Shown here: positions 23,194 to 35,535 of the stretch, in pieces
How positions within the stretch are numbered: position 1 is the first letter of the stretch
Layout of the letters: each line of letters begins with the position of its first letter
Origin: Turritopsis dohrnii
Lineage: Eukaryota > Cnidaria > Hydrozoa > Anthoathecata > Oceaniidae
NCBI GenBank assembly: GCA_027922465.2
Contig: BQMF02000068.1
Location: 496,001 to 560,000 of the forward strand
DNA length: 64,000 nt
Direction: 5' to 3'
The notes under the pieces: generated by a model
The model's input: the letters and a program-made list of their open reading frames with translations, nothing else
Database searches by the model: none
What the model was told of the DNA's origin: nothing
Translations under genes and position numbers: made by a program

Positions 23194-26100
23194 TTAGGAA
23201 ACACTCTTCTTCTTTTTGTTCTTTTCTTTCTTCTTCTTGTCTTTCTTCTTTACGTTACTTGTCTCTATTGAGCCAACCTCCTTCTTTGAAACTTGTGAAG
23301 GCGACGAAAGACCTATCGAGCAAAAAAATCAAAAAAGGAAAGAAATCAAGCAAGCAAACAATTCTCTTCCAAAATACATGAAACGCTACTTGAAGGACTT
23401 ACCCTGAGCCACCATCATATTGCTTATTTCCAGATCTTCTTCGTATTCCCTTTAAAACAACCAAAGAAAGCGAATGAGAGACTATCGAGCAATGCAATGG
23501 TGAGCTACCATGGCAACAAGAATACCTCAATCGGTCTTCATCCATCTGATCGATGATATTACTTCTTCTGGTGACGTAATTCAAGATGTCAGCCAACAGT
23601 TTGTCCTCCCTCATGCGATCTTCTAACGTCTTCTCTCCCTCTGGAAAATTAAAAAAAGAACCACTAGTTCCCAAATCTCTCCACAATCCATGAATCTTCA
23701 CAAATAACATCCTTTTACGACACGTTTGAGAATCTGCTTGAAATGAGAGCCTTTCCTTATAGTGGGAAGCTTCATCTGGGATAATTTTCGTCAGTTCTCC
23801 CCCAAACAGAAGCATTGCACGGTAGTAAAGAACAGCTGTTCAGAAAATCATTTTTTTTGATAGGATCACACTCCTTTTGTTTGCAGACTCCAGAATGATA
23901 TCGAGCACAATCCGAAAGTTTCATGCAGTGGCTTACACAACATGTTAACGCCACCTTGTCTTTAACTAAAAGGTCACCGGGAATTCATCGGAGTAAAACG
24001 GTGAACGAAAAATATTCGTCATCACATTTCCCCGGCAAAGTTTCCCCCCGATAAACGATGAGAAAAACAAACGGTGAATGGAGAGTACACCTGGGTGGAG
24101 AGTAGGAGGTGGAGAGTACACCTGGGTGAATCATTTCAATCAATCGTTGGAAAAATCTTCATCACATAACAGAAAGAATGACTAGCCAAACGGACGAGTT
24201 TTCCCGATACCTGGTTTGTTCATCAACTGTCGAAGCTCAAATTCAGCACGTCTCTGATTCCTCAAGAAATCTTGCTCTTGACACCTGGAAACGAGACCAA
24301 AACCTCAATATGGTGCTGCCATCATACTTTTGACTAACAATACATTTTACATAACAGCATCTGGTAGAAAAAGAAAATCATAGTTTTTTCTTTAGATCAC
24401 GTGACTACTTACAAATAAATCAATTCATTTTCCCTTCTCAACAGAAGATTCTTCTGATTAACCAATTCGAACCAAGTTAGCAAGTAAGCTTCTTCAGGTT
24501 CCTCTGAAATGAAAAAAACCTTTTGTTTACTTCTACAAGTAAACCATCTTGTTCTAACGCCCCTACGCCCCTATTAGCTCTATTAGCTCACCAATACCCA
24601 TAAGCCAAAATAACCGTAGATGATTTGAACTATGTATAATAATAATAATATATGTGTGAGCGTTCAACACTTAAAACAACCCTGCAATCATGTTCGGACA
24701 CTGTGGAGGAACATTCGACAACGAGGAGGAGATCATTCGAGTGAGTAGAAAATATGAAAATACCATTATCACAACCACGGAGTTTCTTTTCCATCATGAC
24801 ACCTTCCATTTCTAGTTCTCGTTGTCGCACTTCCAACAACTCCAGTTCTTTTTCCATTTCTTCCCGATTCGGTTGCTTATCACGCAGAGCCACACTTTTC
24901 AAAAGCATCTCTTCGTCGATTTCGTAATCCGGTTGAAGAGGTCTCGCCGGCGCTTTCCTTTTCTCGCTGGCCCTCTTCTGAAATGGAGCACGGACCGATT
25001 TTGGTGTTGAAATAGACGAGTCCGCCATTGATTTCTCGGTATCAGACTTTTGTGGCGGAGATTCTTGGACCGAGTTCCCTGCGCCCGATATCCGCCCTTC
25101 ACCTGATTGTAGTTTCGCCGGGTCAACTTCATAAACAGGGGTGGTGTTCTCCGTTACAAAGCCACCACCTTCAGTTTGTTCAGATTTTTCCAAGATAGTC
25201 GGTCGCTGAGGGGCTTGCCGTTTCTTGAACGTACCCTGTCTCGGTTTCGTTGGCGATGTATTTGCCGCCACTTTAGCTTGAGGTGGTGGTTCAGGGGCGG
25301 ACCGTTTTTTAGGTTTAGTTTTTAATACTAATTTCTTGCCGGACGTATTTACCGGCATGTGGCTGACCACGGTCGGGACATGGACACTTTCACTTTTCTG
25401 AAGTTTCGAATGAGTGTAACCTTCCTCATCCATTTCCTCCTCAAAGTCATCAGCAAACGGATTCGTTTCATCGATACCCATTTCGCGGAGTTTTTTCTTC
25501 CTGTTCACCGAAGCCTTCTCCACAGACGAATTCTGACTTGTAGTTGTTTCCTGTTTTTCTAATCGAACGTCTTCAGCAAACGGATTCGATTGGTCGAACT
25601 CGTCAGATTCGTCACCACCTTCGAACAAAAGGTCTTCGTTGGATGATAAAAACGGATTCGTGTTTTCGGATTTGCGTGGGAGACGTGGTGACGATTCCGG
25701 AGTAAGGAAGGGATTTAACGAACCACCGGTTGGCACAGTATCACTAATCACTACCTCTCCTGATGTCGCATGATCTGCCAGCTTTTCGTATTTATTTGGT
25801 GATTCCCCATCTGTATTTGTGGATTCACAATTATTTAGCAATTGCCCAGCTACATTTGATGATTCTTCCCAATCCATATCGGGCGATTCCCTAGCCATAT
25901 TTGGTGACGTTTGAACGTTGTGATCATTGCTTGTGGTATCTATCCTATTATCGTTTTCATCATCAGATACGACTACTTCAGTCTGTTGTTTTTGGGAGAT
26001 TGTACCTTCCTCTTGCAAACTTTCTCCTTCAACCTTGTGATTATGTTGAGAGGCAATTATGTCCGAAATATTGTCCGAAATATCATGCTCAAGCTCCTCA

Positions 26101-29084
26101 GACGATCCAACTGCGCCCACAAACTTCTGGTCTGTACTTTTTGACTCCTCTTTATCGTCATCTCCATGGTAATCCGTTTCATCAGAGGTATGGATACCAG
26201 TTTTGTGTAGCTTCGCACGAGCTGCAAGAAATGTTTGTCCGACGCGGTCTGTATTTTTCGATTCGTGCGCATGTGGATCGTCATTGACATTTTCAGCACT
26301 TTTGGTTTTCTTCAGGTTACCTCTGACAGCTAAGTACTGATTCGAAGAACTCCCTTCAACTTGTTCTTTAGCGATGTTTCTTTCTTTTCTTCTTCCCGAC
26401 GAACGAAGGCGATTTCTGGCCGCTAGTAACAGCGGGTTATTATTATCTTCCGTTTCGTTGATTTCGTTGGAAACATTAAGATAAATATTCGAGTCTAATG
26501 CAGAAATGTTCTTTTGAACTGGAACCCCAACGGAGGAGGGCTCAGCATAGTGTCTCTCCTCCTCGGTGGTTTCATTGGAAATAAACGGATTGCTTTCAGT
26601 AGATGAGTCAGGCTTCACATCGTATACTCGACCTAACACTTCCAAGTTTTCGTAATTTGTAGTCTTGTTTTCGTCCTTTCGTTCAGCCGCTTCAACAACT
26701 TTCTCTCCAGACTCTTCTTCTTCCTTTTTATGTGTCGCCTTCTTCTTCTTCACCTTCAAAACAAATTTTTTCTTTTTGGGGCTTTTAACACTATTAACAT
26801 CGTTTACCGGTTCTTCAGCATTTTCAGAACCGATAACGACGCGTTCACCGCTGACCACTTTTTCTTTAGAATCCAGTTGATTCATAAAATTGGACAAGTC
26901 AATGTGCTGCTGGTATGACGGGTTGGCAAACTCGTGTTCTCCAACACTCTGCGTTTTTTTCCGAAGCAGTCCAGAAAAAAACGTCTTGGAGGAGGGCTTC
27001 GTCGGTGATTTGATCTCCTCCTCCTTTGACTTAATGACGTGAGCTTTCTCCCACTGCACATCTACAGGCGATGATTGAGGGCGAATACCTTTACGTACAA
27101 ATTGTTCATTACGTTTGAAAGGGGACGAATCGATTGACGGTGAAGCGTCATCAGTCATATCGGGAACTTTCGACGGTGACGGCGATGACACATCATTATC
27201 AACTGCCGACAACGGCGGCGATTCCTTCTCCGGCGTGTTTTCTTTACCGTCGGGATCGTCTCGCTTTTTCCCTATAACAAAACAGAAAAACTTTTATTTT
27301 TTTTTACAGCTACCCAGTGGGTATATTTGTTGAAAAAGTCGTTGCGAAGGAGTGTATTTCTATAGAAATATACACAATATTTCCATAAAAAGGTTCTTCA
27401 TCGGAGTGACTTTTCGACGATTGTTCCCACTGCGTAATTATTCTGATGATGACGAGAAAATGTATAGACCTCTCTCTTTGAAATCTTTCTCACAGAAGAA
27501 CTTCTGTTGTGTCCTATCGAATTCATAGGTGCTGGTTTTCAGCTGTGTGCCACACACCAAGCACTTGAAACAGACTCGGTGGAACAGTTTCCCTTCCACT
27601 GATAATCTCTCCATCAGGTAAACTGTCTTGCCACATGAGAAACAAAGATTGGTACCAGAAGGTTGCGACATCTTAAACAGAGGAATGAAAACATTGAACA
27701 AGAAAACAGAAAACGTTTTATCGGACAACACAAATGATAAAACTTGTGGATAGCTTGAAACGTGAATTTTCTATAATCCAATTTTAACAACGCTTCAAAG
27801 GAACTTGTTTTATCTCGTTCAAACGATTGAAAAGAACCGCTCCTGCCGTGATAGGCAGTAATGTAATATATATATTAACAATAAAACTTATTCGTGGAAA
27901 CAGAAGTACATAGAGAAGGTTTGATGGAAGTGTTTCAACAAATTCAAGTGAACAAAGATACTGCTTGAAATCTACCTGGCTGGCATTGCGAATGGTCAAC
28001 TTGCCAGGTGATGGACCCACTGGAGATGACTCGATGTTTTCGGTATTTGGTCTCTTTTTGGATGGGATTCGATGAGTCACGATTTCTCCTATGAAGAAAA
28101 ACTAGAATATTGCTACTATTGCAGGCTGGATTACCTAAAATGAGAGGCTAGTGTTATACTACAGACAAGTGTCAATATCAAAAGATATAGTTATAGATAG
28201 CTTGATGCCTTAATATGACCTTTCCTTCTTGACCAGTAAGCAACCTGGTATATAAGAAGAAATTAAGCTTTGAAGTTATAGTGTCGTGATAGATCAACAA
28301 ACATGGTAGCATATAAGTGTGATAGGCTTACTTAAAGTTTCAAGAGAACGTGAAGAGGCTGCAAGATAAAATCATATTATTCATAACTAAAAAATAAGTG
28401 TTTTATTATGTTTAATTTTAGTCACGCTATTTTGAACTTTTTAGCCGGTCCAATGAAAGTCCAAGATCGCGGGACTCAACTGTGTATGGTTGATTTATTT
28501 CAAGAAAAGTTCTTCACCTGGAATTTTATCTTTGAAGTAGTTGTAGTACTGTGACACATACGTCATGATACTCAGTCGATCTGGAACTCTCATGTTCACC
28601 ATGTCTTCAACGTCAAGTAATGCTGGGATTCCTAACTCATCCTCGGCAACTCGAAAGGCCTAGGAAGTAATTAAGAAACAATCAAATTTAGCTTTCTAAA
28701 ACAACAAAAAACAATACAAATGCTTCATATGTTAAATATATGATGTTCTTACCAATGCATTATTTTCTGCAACATTTTCCTTGGAAAGCTTGCCAAAGTC
28801 ACTGAAACAAAAATTGAAATCATTCATTAAGTGGAACTCCATTTACAATTTCTTCATGATAAGTGAAAAATGCACTTGTACAGGCTATACGAAAATATTC
28901 TTTTTAATAGGAGAATCGCTAACTTTACTTACATAAGATCAGGACGGTAATGATGCAGAATTGCACAGAAAGCAAGACCATTCTTCCAAGATGAAGTCAT
29001 ATTGTGGATTTCAATTTCATCGCCATAATGTTTGGTGATGTTTTTACACCAGAGAGTTAGGCCTTTTGTGCCAGTTGCCATCAT
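23194..29084 (-). CDS. MICALL: MICAL-like protein (CH - LIM - NPF linker - bMERB), complete 11-exon gene
   Basis: Start ATG at 29084. Exons: 28933-29084, 28753-28801, 28518-28659, 27976-28088, 27470-27671, 24776-27271, 24413-24503, 24211-24284, 23526-23640, 23403-23449, 23194-23291. All have AG/GT borders and compatible phases, giving about 1192 residues. Exons 1-3 encode a calponin-homology domain ([27 protein letters not shown]). Exon 5 is a LIM zinc domain ([19 protein letters not shown]...). Exon 6 is a long disordered linker with five NPF motifs (EH-domain ligands), Lys-rich blocks and proline-rich SH3-type sites. Exons 7-10 encode the bMERB coiled coil that binds Rab8/10/13/35-class GTPases. 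The last exon is a Lys-rich tail. The monooxygenase domain of MICAL proper is absent, so it is MICALL, an endosomal recycling/actin adaptor. MICALL1 versus MICALL2 cannot be assigned. Confidence 0.93.
27313..27431. mobile_element. Short palindromic MITE in MICAL-like intron 5 (related copy at 30785-30900)
   Basis: CAGTGGG begins the left end and closes the right end in inverted form. The centre carries TATTTCTATAGAAATATAC and GACTTTTCGACGATTGT. A diverged relative at about 30785-30900 keeps GGAGTG, TTCTATAGAAAT and TTCTTCGACGATT. No target duplication was confirmed. Confidence 0.45.
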
Positions 29085-31479
29085 GACACTTTAGCTAAAA
29101 CATTATCAGGAACATATCATATCATCATCTTTGCTCGGTTATTATCACTCCTGCCTTCATATAGCTATTTTGTTCGTTAGTTTACTAGTATTATCTCACA
29201 TTCATTATATTTCTAATTATTCATTCAGTCATTCTCCTTTTTACTCTAAAAATGTAAACAAAATAATAAAATCAATGCTGCAGCAAAACAGTGAAGGAAA
29301 GAATTACAAGCAGTTTTCATATATCAAACCTGATATATATAGATATATCCAGTTGTAGATTATGCATATCATCATCTCCATAATATAAATACTGTTACTA
29401 GAACTTCAAAGCATGGCAATTTGCATCTTGAGAATTATATTATAACAATTGAGCAAAATCAATTATGCTTAGATTTCTGTAAAGGGTCAATCATGAAAAA
29501 GAAAATACAAAATTTGACATTTGGACATGATGTTAGATTACCCGTATTCTTTCAAATGCAATAGTTACAGAAGTTAATATATATATACAATCCCTTACAG
29601 AGATTTTCCTTCTATGAGTCGATGGATCATTGTGAATAATAAACAAAGTTTTTAACTACATCTTCACAATACAAAGGCATGCTTGATGAAAAGTAAACAA
29701 CATACAGCCAAAAAACAATTATCTGTTTATTTTATTTTCAATAGGTGAGAATTTCGTATGAAAAGTATCATAAAAAACATAACTAGTCGGAAAAGAATAA
29801 ATTTCTACGTATAATTGATTTCTTAATGTTGAACTACTTCTGCATTTTGTAGAATACTTGTCAGATTTCAAATATGAGCCAATTATTCCAAATGTTTGAT
29901 AATTTAATTTGTAAATTATGAAAAAAGAAATGAAACGTTTATAAAATTTGATTGGTGGAAAATCAAAAATTTCTCATAAACACTTTCTAAATATAATACA
30001 AGAGGAACAGTATTTTTGAAAACATAATGACACTTCTAAATATATGAGGGTAATTTTTTTTTAACTTTGGTTCATAATTATTAATGTTGTTAAATAGCCC
30101 CACATAACAAGACCTGGCAGTTTAAATTGATACTTATTCCATTGTTTCAAATGTGTTTGAAAATAAACTAAATTTGTGTACTGTCACTCTAAATGCAGAT
30201 TGAAGAATTTCCTAATGATTCTTGGTTAAAAGTTTCCAGACTTTCGTTTAATTCAGAAACAGATGTGATTTGTCTTATAGTTATTTTAGAATTTTCATAT
30301 GAAATGTACCTCAAAATTCAGTTGTTTTTTAAATACAAGAATTTTGGTGATTGTATACCATAAACACTTTTCAGTGTAAGAATAAAGAGTCTAACCAAGT
30401 TCGGCATTCTAATTCTACTGAATTGTAGTTCAATGAGGTAATCCCAAGAAAAACCTTCAACTCCCAACATGCCCAGCTCACCTGCTAGGATTAGAAAGGT
30501 CTCAGTCAAATACTATCAAGCAAAATTAGGAAATCATCAAAACTCTGCAGAAAACACCTTCATCACTTGAAGAAGTTTGTTTGGTAACAATAAAAAAGAT
30601 TACACAAAAACAAGTAACATATAGAATGTTCACCTGACTCAAGTGCATGACTCAATGGAGAGTTAGGAAATTCTATCACTTGCAACAAAGATAAGAGATG
30701 AAAAAGAGCTCAAAGAAAAGGCAAAACATACAGCAATCAAGAAGAAAAGTGAAGTGAAGGAAGTAAGGTGTAAAGAAAAACCAGCCAGCACATTTATTAA
30801 AAAAATCTCTGCGATGGAGTGCAATTCTATAGAAATCTACCCACAATTTCCTTAAAAATACTCTGTCACAGTGTTTCTTCGACGATTTTGCAAACAGGGC
30901 AGTGATGATCCATGCAATATCATTAGACTGAAACAGTGTTCTATGTGCAATAATGTAATGAAATCCATTTTTAGCAAATTGACTTGTGAAGGAAAGAATG
31001 GTCATACTACTGGGCCCAGCTTAAAAAGGAAGCTCAATTATTTTGTTTTTCTACTAGCCAAGTCATCAAGCTTTTTCTGAAAATCCACATTTAGAAGGGA
31101 ACCAGCATAAATCTAACTTGCCTGAAGGCAGTCACTCAGACGATGAGCTGATATGCTGCTTTTAAAGCGCATCAGAGTGGAATAATCAGATATGATAACT
31201 GTAACTCAAACACGGATGCAGAGCAGAGCGGTCACACTCGAAGGTACTGACCACTGCTACTGCACAATTATAGATTTATTACCCATCCCAAAGGGCTGTC
31301 TTATTCAAATAATTTAAAAATGCAAAAATTAAAATTAAAATAATGTGAGTCAAGGTCTGGTCGACAATATATAACACAAGTCTCACAAGTTGTTCTTGGA
31401 GGGGTGGTGTTGTTAAGTATATCATGGAAAGCCTCTCCCCATCTTAATAATGATACACACAATTTAGATAGATATGAAA
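29085..31479. other. Upstream of the MICAL-like gene; no gene recognised
   Basis: A candidate splice acceptor (GTTTTAG, minus strand) lies about 10 nt upstream of the MICAL-like ATG, so a 5' UTR exon or a trans-spliced leader may precede it. The rest is AT-rich with scattered short frames and the diverged MITE at about 30785-30900. A GATATGCTGCTTTTAAAGCG segment near 31150 has a similar copy (GATGCGCTGCGTTTAAAGCG) near 60470. Confidence 0.5.
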
Positions 31480-33178
31480 GGGGCTATTTCCTTTTCGCAC
31501 CCAATTTCCTTATTGACCAATATTGACAGAGGTGTAGTTAGGGTCAGTCAAAAAACCTGGAGGAGTTCAACATTATGATATTTCTTTTCAGTCTTAAGTG
31601 TCGATTAGGCTAATTGCACGCTTTCCTTTTCTATCCTAAATGACTTAACTCTCCTCCACAAATTTTGACTGACCTCTGGCTACGCCTCTGATTGATAAAA
31701 TTTTTGAAAAACTTGTTCATAATAGACTTTCATCTTTCTTTTTAAAGCACAATCTTTTTTACAATAAGCAATTCAGCTTTAGAAAGTCCCATTCCATTAA
31801 TCATGCATTAATTAGCCTTACTGAAAACATCAGAAAATCTCTCGACAATGGCAAATATTCTTGTGGAATTTTCCTTGATTTACAAAAAGCCTTTGACACG
31901 GTTGATATAAACATCCTCCTACGTAAACTTGAAATGTATGGTGTAAGGGGAATTTGCAATGATTGGTTCAGATCTTATTTGACTGGTAGGAAGCAATATG
32001 TGAAGGTAAATGGTAAATGCTCGAGTTTGAAAAAAATTCTTTATGGTGTCCCTCAAGACTCTGTATTAGGTCCCCTACTTTTTATAATTTATATAAATGA
32101 TCTGCCAAATTGTCTTCTTTTCAGTGAATCAACTATTTTTGCGGATGACAACTCTAATTTTTCTCCTAAACCACTTGAAAAATCCCTTAATATTGACTTG
32201 AGACGTGTTTTCAAATGGCTCTGTTCTAATAAAATTTTGCTAAATGTCTCTAAAACGGAAGTCCTACTTTTTCATGATGTACATAAAAGAATCAGCTACA
32301 ATATTAGACTCAAACTTAATGGCAAAATTTTGAATCTCAGTGAACATGTTAAATATACCTTGGAGTTTATCTTGATAACCTCCTATCTTGGAAACCTCAT
32401 CTTGATTTTCTTTCTACCAAATTGAGGAAGACTAATGGCCTTATTTCTAAACTGCATCACTTTGCTCCTCGTTCAATTCTTCTTTGCTTTTATAACTCTT
32501 TCTTTGACTCTCATTTGAGATATGCCTGTCAAGTATGGATTAACTCTTCTTGCTCTCAAATTTTCAAGTTCCAAAAACAAGCATACTTCACCCATTTTTT
32601 TGCTCTCAAAATTCTTAAACTCTCTTGCCTAGCAAAATCTCTCAACTTACACCTTGTTTCTCTTGTTCTCTCTAGATCTGCCCCTTCCTCTCACAATTTA
32701 CAAAAACGTCAAGACTTTCATAACACCAGAGGAAATTCTTTAATCGCAAGACCCCAGTGCAATACTTTTAGATATGACATCAACTCTGTCATTTATCAGT
32801 CAATTCTTCAATGGAATCAGCTTCAGTTATCTTATCCACAACTAGATCTCTCAACAGCATCCAAATCTAAACTTTTTGACTTGTTCAATAGCATCACCTT
32901 CAGTCAATATTGATTTGTTACACATTTTTATTCAATTACTTTTTTTTTACTTGTTTAAGAGTAGTCTTTTTTCAACCACGTATGAACGACCTGACAATTT
33001 TTGGTGGCTTCCTCTTTGACTAGTCCTTTGACTAATAGGAATGCCTCCTGTCATCTCAAACTGTTTACAGGCTGAAATTATTATCAGCTATTTTATATAT
33101 AAATTATGATTTTGCTGACTGAGATGATAAATAAACAATACTACTACTACTACTACTACTATTACTACTACTACTACC
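31480..33178 (+). pseudogene. 5'-truncated LINE (non-LTR retrotransposon) reverse transcriptase fragment
   Basis: Reverse-transcriptase motifs appear in order: PISLLTNID / KIFEKLVHNRL (split by the MITE at 31527-31690), then FLDLQKAFDTVD, GVPQDSVLGPLLFIIYIND and FADDNSNF in the palm (catalytic ADD retained), through the thumb and a C-terminal tail ending at 32913. A 2-nt insertion near 32350 shifts the frame; the downstream frame begins YLGVYLDNLLSWKPHL. The 5' ORF and endonuclease are missing, as in most dead-on-arrival LINE copies. The 3' end is an (ACT)n microsatellite tail at about 33139-33178, as in several LINE clades (CR1/L2/Jockey group). It is inactive. Confidence 0.85.
31527..31690. 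mobile_element. hAT-like MITE inserted in the LINE, 5-bp target duplication ATTGA
   Basis: Ends: CAGAGG(T/C)GTAG on the left and the inverted CTACGCCTCTG on the right, continuing inward with GGTCAGTCAAAA and GGAGGAG. ATTGA flanks both sides. Removing the element and one ATTGA restores the LINE reading frame (PISLLTNID into KIFEKL). A fragment of the same family (CAGTCAAAATTTGTGGAGGA) lies at about 45772-45800. Confidence 0.75.
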
Positions 33179-33242
33179 CCCTAAATGTATCTGCCATATT
33201 TTTTTACTAGTTGGCGGCTCTTCATCACAGAGATAAAAAATA

Positions 33243-33281
33243 ACCCCAATCCTAACCCTAACCCTAACCCTGACCCTAAAA
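33243..33281 (-). repeat. Interstitial telomere-type repeat (CCCTAA)n
   Basis: About six imperfect CCCTAA/CCCTGA units sit 65 bp beyond the LINE tail; on the minus strand this is TTAGGG, the metazoan telomere repeat. It is short and degenerate, consistent with telomerase-type repair of a break or an element end. Confidence 0.75.
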
Positions 33282-34524
33282 CATCCTGGACCGGGAGTGG
33301 AGGATGCAAAAAGGAAATAGCACCGGTATGAAATAACCTTTTGTAGAATGTGTGAAAAGTCCAGCATATAAGAAATGCAGCAGGGAGTGGAAACAAGCTT
33401 TGTTTAAAGAATCTAAAAACATTAAGTGGCAACATCACATGAAACGAGATTAACTTTATACATTATACATTAAAGGCGTATACCAATCATTATGCCGAGA
33501 AAAACACAGTACAACATCACTAGCTAACTCTTTATTATAGACTTAAACAATTAACACACCCACATCATACAAGAAAAACATAAATATATATTAAAAATCA
33601 TGCAATTCAGTAGCACTTAAAAGTAAATGACCACGACATGGACCTTTAACTAACAGTTTTGGAAAAATGACTGACTCTCATAGCATACCAACACATGCAT
33701 GTAATCATGCACTTCTTTTATCTGAAAAAAATAAAACATATAGGCAAGGTACACGCATCGAGGTACCATTTTGCTAGATACAGTCTGTAGATTCAATGAA
33801 AGCAGACCCTAATAAGCATTCTAAGGAGATATCGCACAATTCCTCAGTTTCTTAGAACATTTTGGTGATTTGTGTTCTTGGATATTATTTTTCGCTACTT
33901 GCGTAATTCTTCACTGTGAATATCTTTTTGACAGCAGATTTTATGGATTAGGTCCGTGGTCTTGTAAAAGTAACAGGGAAACGAAAAACCGAGTAACCAT
34001 TTTGAGTTGTCCAGATTACAGCAGTTCGGGGAACGAAGGTCCGTTCTGTGCTTGTGCTTGTGGTGGAACCTGAATCTTAAAATTAGTAAAAGGTATCATT
34101 TGTAGCCTTATGATATATTTACATTTTTAATCGTGAAAGGAGTGACATATGTCTTCTTAAGCTTATCATACATTTTGGAATAAAAAAGCTTTCAACTAGT
34201 CCTTGTGTGGTTGGTGTGATGTGTGTGGTGGTGGTGGTGCACACATGAATACAATAACGATGTACAAATATGATAGAGCTCAAAAAGTTGGTTAACAGGT
34301 CTCTTTTCAGTATTTCAAAATTTTAGTTTTTGAGATATTTCATTTTTAAAATGTTGGACTTGATTTATGTGTAGTTTGCATTTTTATATGGATGATTAAC
34401 GTTTCTCAACACCTTAACTTGAGATGTGATTAGCATTACACGTCTTTGTGATTACTGTGAGATGAGGGCTTTGACCCTGAGTTGGTTGTAGAAGAATGAA
34501 GTTAATAATATAATTTACTAATTA
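33282..34524. other. No gene recognised
   Basis: AT-rich DNA. A 67-codon plus-strand frame at 33870-34073, ending in a GNEGPFCACACGGT segment, has no recognised domain or clear splice borders. A short (GTGGTG)n run lies near 34222-34240. Confidence 0.45.
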
Positions 34525-34849
34525 GATTTCTGCGAAAGCAAGAAAGCTATTACAACCGGCTTTCGTTTTTTTCTTACTGTCCAAACCTAGCGGTTTTTTG
34601 AAATTTCGTGCGTGCATTTACATGAAACCAAAGCACCGTGCCGAAAGATTTGCAAAAGTTTCTTGATCAATATTAAATGGATTTTAAAGAAGATGTACAT
34701 ATTTTAAGGTGAAAACAGAAAATATATAAAAGAAGCTTATAATTATCTTGGACTGTGATCATTCTTTTTCAACTAAAAAGAAATTCTCAACGGTTTGTAA
34801 CGGAAGAGTTAAAAGAGCTATATATATTTATATCTACACTGATGTGGAT

Positions 34850-34914
34850 GGCTTCCGTGGCACAGTCGGTTAGTACAGCAACTACTAACCCAAGGGTCGG
34901 TGGTTCGACCCCGC
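34850..34914 (+). other. tRNA-like module (pseudo-tRNA) in a HINE
   Basis: A-box-like TGGCACAGTCGG and B-box GGTTCGACCCC are spaced as in a tRNA gene, but the stems are imperfect and no acceptor stem closes. It probably supplies pol III promoter activity as in SINEs. Partner module at about 35058-35114. Confidence 0.5.
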
Positions 34915-35057
34915 GTTTATCAAATTTTTAAATGTCATAAAATATTTCGATTTTGGATTTTTGAGAAAGCAAGAAATACATTACAACCGGCTTTTCACCT
35001 CCATTTTTTTCTTACTGTTTAAAGCTAGCAGTTTATACATTACAGAGACAAATGTAG

Positions 35058-35114
35058 TTCTGTGGCGCAGTTACTTGGCTGCTAACCGAAAAGTCGGTGG
35101 TTCGAGCCCACTTT
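35058..35114 (+). other. tRNA-like module (Ser-GCT-like anticodon arm) in a HINE
   Basis: TGGCGCAG, then anticodon arm TTGGCTGCTAACCGAA with loop CTGCTAA, then B box GGTTCGAGCCC. The D arm is shortened and the acceptor stem does not pair, so a functional tRNA is unlikely. It lies inside the 265-bp element 34955-35219. Confidence 0.45.
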
Positions 35115-35535
35115 GATCTTGTAACATTTTTTGTCGAATTTCATAATTGTCATAACATTTTTCATTTTTCATGCTTCAACAGATTTTGCAGAAATCTTTC
35201 TGCCCATACGGGCATCTTGTTCAAGTTATGATGCACACCCAGCAAAATGCTATCTTACTTATATTTATTACTGTAAAAAGGTAGGCCTTGCTGTAAGACG
35301 CGAGTGATCGATCCCACGCCTGGTAGCGTGCGCATAAATTTATTATCAAGGTCATTGACTTGTTTTTGATTATAATAAAAATAAAATAAAACAATTGCAT
35401 TAATTTAAACATCCCAGAAATGTGAGAACATTGCATTGTACCTTTGAATCAGGGAAAAAAAGAAAAGAAAAAAGAAAAACATTGCATTGCTTTTAGATAT
35501 TTGAGAAAATATGAGGACATTGCATTGTACTTTAG

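Larger units (their letters stand above)
34525..35219 (+). mobile_element. Two Helentron-like (HINE) elements with tRNA-like modules
   Basis: Left ends GATTTCTGCGAAAGCAAGAA (34525) and GGATTTTTGAGAAAGCAAGA (34955) are followed by ACAACCGGCTTT. The right end at 35183-35219 has the subterminal inverted match TTTTGCAGAAATC, a hairpin TGCCCATACGGGCA and terminal CTTG before T. An inverted repeat at the 5' tip paired with a copy just inside a 3' hairpin is the asymmetric layout of Helitron2/Helentron elements. The inner copy is 34955-35219 (265 bp). The outer copy has no right end of its own here. After 34590 its body matches the outermost element of the 52-59 kb nest. Confidence 0.6.

Noticed and set aside
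24822..27333. Plus-strand frames opposite the large MICAL-like exon
   Set aside because: Shadow frames of a long acidic/Lys-rich coding exon; no independent start, splice or domain evidence.
33104..33438. Gly-Leu and Arg-Val repeat peptides
   Set aside because: Produced by the telomere-type repeat and the (ACT)n tail, not by genes.
35280..35340. Third tRNA-like segment after the HINE pair
   Set aside because: Only a weak B-box-like TGATCGATCCC; no A box or stems.
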